A stretch of DNA of 64,000 bases. It comes from Rotaria macrura. Lineage: Eukaryota > Rotifera > Eurotatoria > Philodinida > Philodinidae. Every line of letters starts with the position of its first letter. The first letter of the stretch is position 1. The stretch covers positions 1-64,000 of the forward strand of contig OENT01000017.1 of assembly GCA_900239685.1 (NCBI GenBank). The letters run 5' to 3'. The notes under the pieces are model-generated. The model saw nothing but the letters and a program-made list of their open reading frames with translations. It ran no database searches and was not told the origin of the DNA. Shown one piece after another: positions 1-12,084 of the stretch. The translations under genes and the position numbers were made by a program.

Positions 1-3000
1 ATCAACCACTCCAGTTTCAATTAGAATCATAATGTCAAAAGAGAATTTTTCCGTTAACAACAATACTTCGTGTATGTTCAGTTTAAATTCATGTCATTTT
101 CTTGGCTTGTTTTATATAGCATGCTTGATTTGTTCGTTTGTTTATTGATTTATCAATTAATTAGAGCTCTCACTCGCTATTCTCTGCATGAAACATTGAA
201 ATGTTAAAGAAAAAAGTTGCTCTTAGATTATAATACAATTAAATTGAACTATCAATAGACGTCCAAAACATTGACGTGTCTGTTCATGACTATTTTTCTG
301 AATATAAACGGCGTGACATAAAAAGAAACAACAACATCGATTTAGAAATTATGGCTATCTTATTAAAGATGAGATCCCATCAATCATCCTATAATGAAAC
401 TTTAGCATATCTGCTGATCAATAGTGACAAAATTGTTGGAGTAGTTTTTCGTATACTTAGCTGTACCATACGTTTGTAGCTAAATACTAAATAATCTTAC
501 GGTTACAATTCGTATATTCAACTATAACCTAATTACCATCTGCAAACATTCACAGTTGAGATCTAGCCACTGTAGATCTTATTGCAACTACATACCTGTG
601 TTTTGATAGGATATGCATTATCAATATCTGTATGCTGACTTCCCATCAAGTTACTTTTTTTTATGGAAATTGACGATATATATATATGTAGTGTTTTCTC
701 AATATGTTGTATTATTAAAATAATAACATTAGATACGATGTCTACGTCATTGATGATTTTTAAATCATCACTATAGTAGATGAAGCCAAGTGATGGAAAA
801 GATTTTTTCAAATACTTATAATAATCAACAAATTCAATGCTTCAAAAAGAAATTTAACAACGACATTAAAAGTGATTTTGATAGAATGATTCAGTCCGTC
901 TAAATGAGTTGATGCTAGATACATAAAGTTACGATAGATCCGTCTCTTGACGAGTAATGAGTGTGGAAGCACTTGCATAGTTAATTGATATACGAGAATG
1001 AAACTACAGACATTTAACATGAAAAAATCCGATTATCTAATGTAATACGTTTTTCATTGGCTCTTAATTTTAAGAAGGATATTATTAATTTTTTTCAGAA
1101 GATTCATTCTTTGAAAAATTTACACTCTTTATCGTTTATATGAGAAATGAACGAAACATCTGCCCGATATATATCTGAAAAGATTATTATTAATCTACTC
1201 TGTGTTTTTGATATTACCGATGGAAATATTATCCTGTCATTTTCAAATAATTTTTACTCAATATCAAAAAATTCAATAATATTTTTTTGAATTAAGATGA
1301 GTATATACTCAATATTCATAATTATTGAAATAGTCAACAGAAGAAAATTTATAAACTCGTTTATTAAATACTCAAATGATACATTTTCAAATTGTATACA
1401 TGGCATGATTAAAAACAAGTTTCTCTCATATTGCATGTATAAGATTGTTCTTGACGATGATTTACTGGTATTGAACTTGATATTATATAATAAAACAATT
1501 GCATCATTAATCAATATTGTTCGCTTTTTGATTGGCATATTCTTTTTTGAAGTAAATCCTAGATATGAACCGCTTGATATATTACTTCTAAGAGATTGTT
1601 TGATTCCACAAATATTCTATCGAGTATAGCAGAGTTCAATAGATATTCTATAAGTTACATTGTAAAAAACTTCACAATTTTATTTTAGACAAGTAGTTAT
1701 TCGATTGATTGTATTTTATAACTACGTTATTGTAGAACCCGTTAATGCAGGCCTTGCTTTCTTTTTTCAAAGTTGCAATAACAAAACAATGATCCATAAA
1801 TTACAGAATACTTTTTTTTTACCTGGTACTACTGAAGTAGTAGAGACACTCTTCTTCTTGTATATTAATATGTAATCAATAGAGAAGTTTTTTGCATTCA
1901 ATAAATTGTTTACTCTGTTATTTAAATAAATGTTGCTTTGTCGACGAAAAGAGTGAAAAAACTATTAATCCCGTACCTCTTTTTCTAACTCCAATATGTT
2001 AGATTACTTGAAGACTTCGATTCATTTCTGTAAGCAGACGTTCATCGAGTTCTTCAGTAGACACTAACAGGTAAAGTATACAGTCTGAAAAAATAACACA
2101 TTCTATACTCTATTTCATTTAGACTTCAGTGTCTATATTTCAGAAACCAAATGTATTGAAGCTGACATCTTTTTGCATTACATTTCCGGGTTGACTTCTA
2201 AAATTCATTTTTGTGGATGTAGACATTGATTCTGAAGAATATGGTGCAATATGTAGTTGGATGGTTGATCAAAAATAAATCTTACAATGACTAAGTGTTA
2301 TCATATCAGAGTCTTAGTTCAGAGTTTTTATTTTTCAAAATAAAAACTTCCAAATACTCTGTTCGAGAATTCTAGCACTCATCTCAAAAGATGAAGAATT
2401 CTATAGAACGATGTTCTTCTTTTTAAGATTTGGCGTAGCAAAATCAATTCTATTCGCCGAATTCTACTAGTTTCTAATCATATGTGTTGTGTAGAATAGA
2501 GTCAATTTTGCTTCGTTCGGGTTTTTTTTAGTCAACAAAATACACTTGTTTCAAAAACTAAAATAAACAGCTATGTCGAGAAAAAAAACATACTTCAATA
2601 ACATACTAAAAAGAATCTCTCACCTAAACTCTACACTACCGAAAAAGAGAACAATGAAATAAGTTCCCTACTTTCCAGAAGGCAATTGTAACTTAGAGAA
2701 CCATCGATTTAATGTTCTTCTAAAGTAGTCCCTTTCCTCATGATATAGACCTGGTGTGTTACTTTTTTTGTCATCGAATACATTAGTTGTCTTGTTGAAG
2801 AACATTTCTCGTTTAACCTAAATCAAATCGATCTACGCAATAGTTTTAGTTTATTGATTTTTCTCTTTGATTCTTTATATATGTGAATATTTTATTTCAT
2901 ATGAATTTGTGAAGAGTTTTTTCATTCTATTTTATTCTTGTTGTCATAAAAAGGCATTCGTTGTTCACACCTGAATAATGTTATTATTAGACAGAAAAAA

Positions 3001-3631
3001 AAAGCAGAAATTTTCATTTCATACCGTGCTACAAACAAATATGTCAAGTCAATATTTTGACTACGCCTGGCATAATTTAAATAATACGTAGTTAGGCATT
3101 TCAATCATGTTATAAAGAAATTTCACACTAAACTTAATTCGTCTTCGTTATCTCAACAACGCATGTCGAAAAAGTTGATAAATATTCATAAAGTTTTATT
3201 TCTTGTATATCTATATATTTTTCTTTTGTCGAGAATTACCAGAAAAAAATCACTCATTATAGAAAAGAAGAAAATACAATAACACATATTAGAAAAGAAA
3301 AAACAATAATCAAACGTCTGAACAAAATCTTAAATTCAATGTCATCTAACTATATATCACAAACGTCTCACTAGCATACAGAATCGTCTAAAGAAAAACA
3401 AATGCAACACCAGTGATCAAAGGCATAACCACGATAAAAAAAAAGAAGTGATAATTATTAATTAGAGATGGATAAATACTTTTTCATTTCTATTGTTTTC
3501 TGAACTAATAAGACAAAAAGGATAATCAAAAACAGATAAAGTAAAGAATGAAGCAGGATTCTCTAATTATGCTTGGTTTATTTTCGTTTGTCTGTACACT
3601 CAGTCATAAGAGTAAGAATGAAAATAATTAT
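1..3631. other. gene-poor stretch, no supported gene
   Basis: This left end holds only short open frames on both strands (for example 808-1020 minus and 1297-1629 plus). They are AT-rich, lack family resemblance and mostly do not begin with ATG. I found no splice-joined coding chain. Degenerate remains of old genes or transposons are possible but I cannot show them. Confidence 0.5.
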
Positions 3632-4186
3632 TTAAGTTCCAGAACCTTCGTTTCGGACTTGTCCAAAATTGTAGCCAACACCAAACGCAAATAATGTTAG
3701 GGCTGTCCAAATAAAATAATGTGCAGCAACACATAAGTTGTATGAATATCCAACAGATGTATGACGAGCAGAACCAGTTACAGAAGTAGGAAAGAAGTAT
3801 GATGTTTCATCTCTTGAATAGACGCCCCATGTTGCATATGCTGCCATAATGAACATTGATGCAAAATAAAGGAGAGCTAATGATATATAAGAAATGATTT
3901 GCATCTTCATAAAGATACTAGCTATGGCCGTAATTAAAGAAAAAGCAAGCAATAAAAGTCCAAAAATAGACAGACCGGCTTGAGGATTTCTATTTTCATT
4001 ATAACAACCTACACCATTTGATGGTAATGAGCTTGCAGAGTCTCCATAACATTTACGGAAAAGACCAATCGTACTTCCTGCTCCATTATCGAGCCATACA
4101 GGTGTAGCTACACTAACAATTAAAAGCAATAGAGCCAATCCACTTATAGCAGCTGAGATAGCAGCTAGAAGTCTATAAATTGCCAT
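3632..4186 (-). CDS. claudin/PMP22-like four-transmembrane protein
   Basis: Single-exon protein of 184 aa starting at the ATG at 4186; the open frame upstream of it begins only with a TTG. Four hydrophobic segments are visible: about residues 5-30, 75-97, 99-125 and 153-178. The first extracellular loop carries the claudin/PMP22 pattern: a Trp just after TM1 (TPVWL), then GLF, a Cys (GLFRKC) and a second Cys (VGC). In that superfamily the two loop cysteines form a disulphide and the proteins sit in septate/tight junctions or act as membrane organisers. The pattern and length (about 180-230 aa is usual) support the superfamily; the exact subfamily (claudin, clc-like, EMP) is not resolved. The tail after TM4 is short and shows no obvious PDZ ligand. 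No near neighbour is obviously related. Confidence 0.75.
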   Translation of the reverse strand: MAIYRLLAAISAAISGLALLLLIVSVATPVWLDNGAGSTIGLFRKCYGDSASSLPSNGVGCYNENRNPQAGLSIFGLLLLAFSLITAIASIFMKMQIISYISLALLYFASMFIMAAYATWGVYSRDETSYFFPTSVTGSARHTSVGYSYNLCVAAHYFIWTALTLFAFGVGYNFGQVRNEGSGT

Positions 4187-7100
4187 TGAAAAATTCAGTG
4201 GCAAGACGCTTGTTATTTGAAAAGAATTGTGACACTTAGAAATCTACAATGAATAATAAAAGAAACTAACCATAGATTAGTGTACACACTGCTGTCCCCA
4301 TATGGAATTGCATGAATTTATTTTTGGTGAACAAATTTTTTATTTAATTGAGAGCTGATAGTAAAAGAGAAGAAAAAGATACAAAAAGAGTCACAGATGA
4401 GAATGTTACTTTTTTCTATAAGAACAGATGTACAGTAAATAATATGACTAACTCAATCAAGACATGGATCTGATTTTGTGTCTTTTTCACTGAAGGTAAG
4501 AAGCACCGATTTATTCTCTCATGCCTTCAATGTTCGTATGAAATTGTCGACTCATGTTGACGATCACGATGCAGATCACTAAATATGAAGCAGTTTCACA
4601 ACCGGTGCTCAAAGGCAAACACAAGCATCCAGTCACTACCAATTCTTCTTCTTCCTTTTTTTTCTTTCGTATTTATTTTATTTCATCGCTGCTTCTTGCC
4701 AACATGTTAGAAATCAATGCAGTAAAATACGAAATGAATTTTTTCAATTACTGTAAACGATGCAAGAAAAAGTATAATCGATGATACTAATAGTAGCATT
4801 CTACAAATAACTTTACAAAAACATCTTTCTCTGTAAATCAGTGTCATTCAGTTCCCAAAGAACAGCAAAAAAAAATCAACTATTTCAACTATGTATAGTT
4901 CATCCACTGATTGTTTATGCTCAAGTTATTCTTCTAGTCAATAGTTCATAATGAGAATGGTTGTCACTCAAATACAAAAAACTGTACCAATTCAATGGAG
5001 TTATATTGTGTAAAACTCAAGAAACTTAAAAAAAGATAAAATATTATTTTCTGTCCTTGCTGTCGGATGTGACAAAGACTGATTTTCTACCGTTGAAATG
5101 CTACTATTTCACTGTACAAGTATGCATAACCTTGAATTACAGGAAAACAATCATAACTGTACAGGGACATGAACGGAAAAAAGTAAATACTCTTGAAAAA
5201 CTCGAAAGAGAGTACTAATCACAATAGAGTGAATAATATAACCATGTTTGTTTTATATCATGAGTTTTTTTTGTAAATGTTTGTTTTGAATCCTTATTTC
5301 AGGCAAAATGAAACGAAAGGAAAGAAAAAAAATTACACGAAAAAAAAATACAAATCAAGAAAAACTTCATTTCATCGAATCTTACATTGATAACTCATCA
5401 ACGAAGTACTGATGTTTCCTAGTTGAAAAACAAGCTTTTAAACATACACAAATGTTACTTACCACAATTATCATGATAGTTTACTTTTATAGAATTGAAA
5501 ACTACATTCTATATTGAAAGATTGTTAACAGAGTAAATTAAACAAGCGAGTATAATATACAGAAAAAGGAAGATTTTCTCTCCTATATTAGTTCTTGTTC
5601 TGAGTATCGATCTTATCTTGACTATTGCATATGTCTCATACTATTAACTGCTGTCTACTGGCAATCTATTTTCGTACATTCTCTCGTTTAAATAAATCTT
5701 CGAAAAATAAAACTAGAGAGAAGAAAAAATTACACGGAAGAATAGACATTTTCGTTATTACACTAGAGAGACAGAGAGAGAGAGAGGGAACGATTTATTT
5801 TAAATAATAGAAAAAGAGAAAAATGAATCAAACTTTCATTCAACTTCCTACTACAGAACAAAGGAAGCGAACTTTAAAAATGAGTAATGCATTCAAGTCA
5901 AGTTCAATAGACCATTGTTAAACTAAATATTATAAACTCAGGCAAATGCAAAAAAGCCAAAGAATCGTGATGTGCGAAAAAAAATATAATAAAAACATTG
6001 AATCATTGCCGACGCAGACATCTTTCATCATCCATTTGAAAAAGAGGTTATTCCATTGATGAGTAATTATCTCACTTTTATGGTATCCCATGGAATGGCA
6101 ATGTCTTTAATCATCGTTTACTATGGCAAAAATTAAATTAAAAGTAATTTATCAAAGAATATTTAATAGAATATAAACGTTTTTCACACAATGAAGTATC
6201 GTATTGCTGTAAAATTGTTTCTTTCGTACAGTTGAAGCTTTCAAAGTAAGGATTAGAATAAAAATTTCGTAGTTGTCATCCTGACATATGTCAATCGTGT
6301 ACGAAGAGAAATGAGACAATAAATTACAATAATAAGCATAATAAAAGTCAATGATTTGCATGATTGTCGTTCACTTCGAAGAATTGAATGTACGTATCCT
6401 TATCTCTATCATACGAAATTCTTTTAGTCCATTTACTTAAAAGCATACGTTAAACTAGGAGTGTATTGTTCAATTCGAAAGTTTCTTCTTATGCATCGAA
6501 ATGTAATATAATTTATTAGGAAGATTAGGTCTTCACCAACAGCATTGCATTTTTATCGTTCAAATCCGAACATGATTCAATGGTGAGATTGAATCGACAA
6601 AAGAAAGCTAGCGGAAAGAAGGAATTTGACTTTAAAACTATCAATGACTTGTACTCTGGCACTTTTTGTCGTTAAATTTTCGATATATCATAGTTCATTG
6701 ATTAATTATCAGATTAATGTGTTGTTCCATAAAAAAAAAGGAAACATAATAACACGAGATGCAAAAGTCTTTGAACAAATGTGAAACAGCCTTAGACGGT
6801 GTGACAGAGTTATAAACCAATCAATTTTTTGTGTCATTGGGAAGAGCAAAGTCTGAACTACAGCAAATTTCGTGTGAGGCATATTTCCCAAAACCGAATC
6901 CGAGAAGGAGGAAATGTTAAAAGTGAAACATCTCTAAAGGCATTCTTGCAACGTTTTTCCGGATTGAAAAGTTTGTATTTCTCAATTACTTTGAGTCGCA
7001 TGTATCAAAGTTGAACACAAACTACATGAAACTGTAGCATATTAAGAGGCTCATCGATATCAACATTGGTAGAAGCTTTTAATTTCTTCTTGACTCTTTA

Positions 7101-9750
7101 TTGAAACACGTTGTATACAAGAATTTTTTTGTAATGTGAAATCTCGTGTAAAAACTGTCACTTTACAAGATAAGCATCCATCATCTTCTGAAATCATCCA
7201 TGAACTCAAGTTATGTTACATTATTTATGCGAAATTTATTTGATCATAGAAATTTTGTAGAAAGAAATAATTCAAATAATATTTCCTATCATTGCACATT
7301 GTCTAGTATTAAGAACGACGAACTTATTTAGTGTCTTTCAAATGAATGCCATATTTGGGTATAGAAACCAAGAGTAAATTTAACTTCTGATATACCATTG
7401 GAAAGAACACTGATTATGCTACAAAACTCATTATTTAACGTGTTTTTCTCATTTATCTTCTGATGAAAAAAAAAATAATAGAAAATGATGTTCCACTATA
7501 GTGAAGTTGCAAGAACCTTTTTTTAGAGATGTTCGGTTTTTAACTTTTCCTTCTTCTCAGATTCGTTATTGGAAAATATGTCTCATACGAAATTTGTTGT
7601 AGTTCAGACTTTGCTCTTCGCAGTGACACAAAAAATTGATTGGTTTATAACTCAATCACACGTTCTAAGACAGTTTGATATTTGTCCAAAGACTTTTGCA
7701 CCGCATGTTATGATGATTGTCAATATATGGCAGAAAAATATTGGATCTTTTTAGCAAGATCATGAAAAAAGAATGCTTCCAATAGTACGAGAAGTGAACT
7801 TTAAAGTAAAAGGCTATTTAGCTTTCAGCAAATCAATGGGTAATTCTTATAAATCTAAACATGATTCAAGAGATATAGAACAAAGCAGTTTTGTTAATCA
7901 CCTTATTAAATGAAAATTTGCCAGTGCTGAAGAATTATTTTAGATCTATGGTACGAATAGAGTCCATCAGTATCCTTTAGATTACGATCAAGGATAAAAC
8001 TGTTTTGTACGGCACATCGAAATCCATTTGATTGAGATACTTCGTACAAAAGAACGAATTGTATGTAGAGCATAGGAAAAAAGGACTAGAGGAATCGTTT
8101 GTAAAAAATGAGACGTTGTATAGACACTTCATCATACGCTGTCCATCCCAATGTTTTCAAATGAACATATTCGACAAGATGTTCCTCATGCATTACAAAG
8201 CGGACAGAACTGCCACAACAACTACATATTGATATCTTGAGAATTTTGTTTAGGACCTTTCATTATAGCTTTATTCTCTAATATCCTTTGAATAATAAAA
8301 GTCTTGTCGAGTAGATATTAAAATTTCAGAATACATATAGACAAAGACTCAACTGTTTAATTGTTGTCTCATTCAGTTTTCAGTAGTAAGTATTTAGTAA
8401 TGTTATCTAATTCAAAACAGCTATCTGACATAGATAATTATTGAATAAAATTAAAAAAATCTCATCTATATACGAGTATACTTATAATCACCACCTATCA
8501 AGAAAACATATCTCTCATGAACTTTTAATCTGTAACATAAATTGAAATTTCAGTAGTCCAAACTTCAGATCAAATACAAGAAAATGACTTCAGAATTATT
8601 CTATTGAAGATTGTCACAAATATTCGATTATGAGTTTTAGTTTAACGGATTGAATAGCAATATTTATGAACGAAACATGCCGAGTATGAAAAGTAAATCT
8701 AGATGTATTTCTGTCAACAGTAAACATATGGTTGCGATATTCTATTTGAACATTATTTTTATTAATAAGTATTGATCCTTGATCGTCATTAGTATAACTA
8801 GTGACAAGGAAGAGAAAATCGATTTTGGTCTTCGCATATCTTCGATTACTACAAGAATGTTGTTCACATCATCCTTTGATTGCTTGCATGGTTTTCAAAA
8901 ATGTTACTACTAACCAATTAAAAAGCAAGCATTAAGGATGATGAATATATACAAGTACACTAGAACTTAACAACGTACACACATTTGATTCATAGTGCAT
9001 TATTTATGTATAGATTGACATTCATTTGACTTTTTCGTGGTCATTATTCGAATGAAAGTCGTTTTCTTTTTCACATCAATTCATTTCCATACGTCATCAT
9101 GCATTGAGTCATTCAGACAAATTAAAGATAATAAAATTTTCTTAGTCGAAGAAAACTGTTCTCGTTTAAATCAATACTTGAAGGAGTGCTTCTATTTGAA
9201 GAATGCATTTGTAATTGTGTTCTTCCATTTCAAGTCTTTTAAAAACTAGCACAGAAGTATTATGCATGCAAACAAAGTTCAAGATATTTCAATACAAGTG
9301 ATTCAAAGGAATCAATCATATAGCACCGATAATATATTGAACTATTGTACGAAACATCGATATATTCAATTGAACGTGATATCATTGAAAACTATACGTT
9401 CAACGACAAATCCAAAATAGATCAAATCTTCCATATGGATTATCAAATCATTTGATTTTTTATCATGTTAACTAAATGCAATTGAGAGCAGTAGTTATAG
9501 ACGAAAATTTTAAATAAACAAAATAACTATTCAAAGTTTATCTTAATCGTTATTTAACATGCGATATTTGATGATAATCTATAATTTTGTTTCTTTCACT
9601 AGATTATATGTGTCTGAACTTTATTCATATTATAAATATGTCAACATATGTAGCTGTATAGAAATCTCTTATAATATCATCACCTATTGTATGCTAGCTC
9701 AATCTATCAATCAATAAAATCCTAGTAATGAATCATATATTCTTTCATGA
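4187..9750. other. gene-poor region with degenerate repeat DNA
   Basis: About 5.5 kb with no coding chain I can support. The frames at 6709-6891 (minus) and 7569-7754 (plus) are the two arms of an inverted repeat, listed separately, not genes. The frame at 8032-8232 starts with TTG and resembles nothing I know. Short GA-rich (about 5765-5790) and poly-A tracts are present. Confidence 0.5.
6727..7735. repeat. long inverted repeat (arms about 230 bp, spacer about 550 bp)
   Basis: The sequence at about 6727-6955 reappears reverse-complemented at about 7505-7735, with roughly 80-85% identity judged by eye. Both arms share stretches such as CACAAAAAATTGATTGG and CATCTCTAAA, and both give the same shadow peptide (TQKIDWFIT) on opposite strands. 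The spacer has no long ORF. The layout fits an old non-autonomous DNA transposon with long terminal inverted repeats or a fold-back element. Target-site duplications were not identified because the outer ends have decayed. Confidence 0.65.
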
Positions 9751-9803
9751 ATGAACGAAAGGTCAGGTCGTCAGAAGGAAAAAATGAATTATGAACCAAA
9801 GTC

Positions 9804-9848
9804 CGCCACTGTCAACGCGTTGAATTCTGAATCACATCAACAGTGGCG
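9804..9848. promoter_or_regulatory. hairpin/palindrome upstream of LIPT1
   Basis: Arms CGCCACTGT (9804-9812) and ACAGTGGCG (9840-9848) are perfectly complementary, and between them lies a 12-bp perfect palindrome TCAACGCGTTGA (9812-9823). It ends about 80 bp upstream of the LIPT1 start codon. Flanking sequence (about 9757-9775 and 9880-9895) also pairs imperfectly, so this may be a small degenerate MITE rather than a promoter element. Confidence 0.4.
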
Positions 9849-9926
9849 AACTGTAATTCACAAGACTTTGCTTCCCTTTCGACGACATGAAAGAATATCG
9901 ATTCGTTTTATTTTACTATAGGCAAA

Positions 9927-11024
9927 ATGCAATCAATTTTACGTGGTGGTAATCGTGTTCTTATATCCAGATCAACAAATATTTATACGAATCTAGCTTT
10001 AGAGCGTTATTTAGCTGAGAATGTAAAACATCAAGCGAAAACTCGTCTTCTACTACTTTGGCGTAATAATCCGTGTGTTGTTATCGGTCGATATCAAAAT
10101 CCTTTCGTTGAATGTGATAGAAAATATTTAGTCGAAAATAAGATTGATTTAGCAAGACGTTACTCGGGTGGTGGTTCGTATTTAATTAAGTTAATATTGC
10201 AAGAAAAAAATATATAGTTTTTATTTTCTTCAATAGGAACATGTTATCATGATCTTGGTAGGTGAATACATCTTTCTCTCTCTCTCTCCCTCCTTTGAGT
10301 CATACTCATTTGATGAACCATATATATATATATATATATGTATACTATAGGAAATCTCAATATAACAATATTAACGAAACGTGAAGAGTATAATCGTAAG
10401 AAGAATCTACAATGGATTGTTGATACATTAAATAAAGCATTCAATTTAACATTATATGTAACTGCTCGTGATGATATATTTCTTGATACATACAAAATAA
10501 CTGGTAGTGCATCACGTCTTGAACGTCTATATGCCAATCATCATTTTACTTTACTTATCGATGCATCTTTAACTGATCTAAGACGATCATTAAAATCTAA
10601 TGATCAAACGAAGATAACAAGTAAAGCAACATCAAGTGTACGATCATCTGTATTAAATTTATCCGATCGAAATAACTCAATAACATCTGATAAAATTATT
10701 GAATTATTAATACAAAAATTTTTCGAATGGACTAATGAAAATAATACTTCGAACTATGATTATATTGATCCATTATTACATTATGAACAAATAAAAGATA
10801 TTGAAAATGAATTGAAATCAGAAAAATTTCTCTACCAAACAACGCCACCATTTCTCTACACAATTGAACATAACAAACAATCAATAGAAATATCTGTATC
10901 AAATGGAATAATAACTGATATAAAAGGAGATGACTCTATCATTAAAAAATCAAAGTTTCTAGGTCAATTATTTCATTCAGTGTATGATAATATTCAGACA
11001 ATAAATAAAAATCAGTCTATTTAA
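9927..11024 (+). CDS. LIPT1: lipoyltransferase / lipoate-protein ligase (LIPT1)
   Basis: Transfers lipoyl groups to E2 subunits of mitochondrial 2-oxoacid dehydrogenases. Three exons: 9927-10173, 10237-10257 (a 21-nt micro-exon) and 10351-11024. All junctions are GT..AG and keep phase, giving 313 aa (human LIPT1 is 373). The family hallmark RRYSGGG is split by intron 1 and continues across the micro-exon as TCYHDLG into GNLNITI in exon 3. The binding-pocket lysine segment (TYKITGSASR) and a following HHF stretch match the LplA/LIPT1 fold. The N-terminal WRNNPCVVIGRYQNP motif is also typical. The start ATG follows an acceptor-like ACTATAG by a few bases, suggesting a 5' UTR intron or spliced-leader site. 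The C-terminus contains a less conserved insert (around residues 155-200) rich in Ser/Asn. It is convergent with the next minus-strand gene, about 100 bp apart. Confidence 0.9.
10319..10340. repeat. (TA)n microsatellite in LIPT1 intron 2
   Basis: Alternating TA run directly before the 3' splice site of LIPT1 intron 2. An adjacent CT tract (about 10272-10290) may serve as part of the pyrimidine tract. Confidence 0.8.
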
Positions 11025-11127
11025 ATAAAACAGTACGAATAGATATCATTTACTGGAATAAAAAATTAATTCATTAACATTTAGAATGATATATTTCTCA
11101 CACTGTCTCGTCTATATACTGAAATAG

Positions 11128-12084
11128 TCAATGTGATGAATGAATAATCGGTCGAATAAGATAATTATTATCGTAGTTTTCAAAAAAAGACGATGTTTTG
11201 ATATTTGTTTTATCGTATGTACGAGTACTACTAACGATGCCTGATTTTCTTGGATAATTTGGTAAAATAGTACGATCAGCAAAATGATACATTTGATTGC
11301 CGGCACTTGATGTTGGTTTTGCAAAGATTTCAGTCATTCTTTTATCATTAAGGTGATCATTATAAAAGTTTGATTCGAGAGGATTATTCGGTCGAGGAAC
11401 TCGATTATTTGGATGTAATGCATTCATCGATGGTAAAACCAGTTCAGTTTGTCTTAAATTTACATGTGGAGATCCATCATAATGTTTTTGATTTGATGGA
11501 TTTTTGATTTTTTTTGTATGTGTTGCCGACATTGTATTATATTGTTGTTTAAAGTAGGGATCGACTAATGACGATGGTTGTTTATTAGATCTTTTAGCTT
11601 GATGAACAATACGTGGTAAATGAAGTGGTGGTGATGATATTGTTATGGAATCGATGACAATATCGGGAGATTTACTTTCTATGACAAATCTATGTGTATA
11701 TGTTGGTGGTTCAGCACCAGGTTCAGGCGGTGGTGGTGGTACGGGGGGAATTATTCGACGAATATCTGATTCGTGATTTGATAGTCGATCTTGTTTTTCT
11801 AAATAGTCAAAATGAGTTCCATACAATGGTTGATGTTCCCACCGAGAATCAATAGTTCTCTTATGTAGTTGTGATGTTGACGAAGATGACATTTCACGAG
11901 TTGTTGTTAATGAATCATCATCCAATGATTCTAATTGTAATGCGAATCGTACACGTTTCTTTGGATGACGTTTATATGATGTGAGCGTCGATGGTATATC
12001 AGGTAACTTGATACTTGCTGTTGAAAATGATGATCTCAATGGCTTATCGACACGTTCAGTATCCAATGCCGGTAATGAATCCAT
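11128..12084 (-). CDS. unrecognised proline-rich protein with RVRF motif
   Basis: One long frame, 318 aa if the start is the ATG at 12084; an in-frame ATG at 12111 would add 9 residues. I prefer 12084 because the sequence before it reads TTTCAAATCATAG followed by AT and ATG, a good 3' splice acceptor. No domain is recognisable. Visible features: a basic KKRVRFALQLES segment near residue 45, matching the [RK]-V-x-F docking consensus for protein phosphatase 1; a polyproline stretch (PPVPPPPPEPG); and Ser/Asn/His-rich, apparently disordered sequence throughout. The C-terminus ends in LIRPIIHSSH. It may be a cytoskeletal or phosphatase-binding scaffold, but that is only an inference from short motifs. 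Convergent with LIPT1. Confidence 0.6.
   Translation of the reverse strand: MDSLPALDTERVDKPLRSSFSTASIKLPDIPSTLTSYKRHPKKRVRFALQLESLDDDSLTTTREMSSSSTSQLHKRTIDSRWEHQPLYGTHFDYLEKQDRLSNHESDIRRIIPPVPPPPPEPGAEPPTYTHRFVIESKSPDIVIDSITISSPPLHLPRIVHQAKRSNKQPSSLVDPYFKQQYNTMSATHTKKIKNPSNQKHYDGSPHVNLRQTELVLPSMNALHPNNRVPRPNNPLESNFYNDHLNDKRMTEIFAKPTSSAGNQMYHFADRTILPNYPRKSGIVSSTRTYDKTNIKTSSFFENYDNNYLIRPIIHSSH

Noticed and set aside
1297-1629. 110-aa plus-strand frame at the left end
   Set aside because: AT-driven composition (Ile/Phe/Leu/Asn), no domain, and an overlapping frame on the opposite strand of similar quality.
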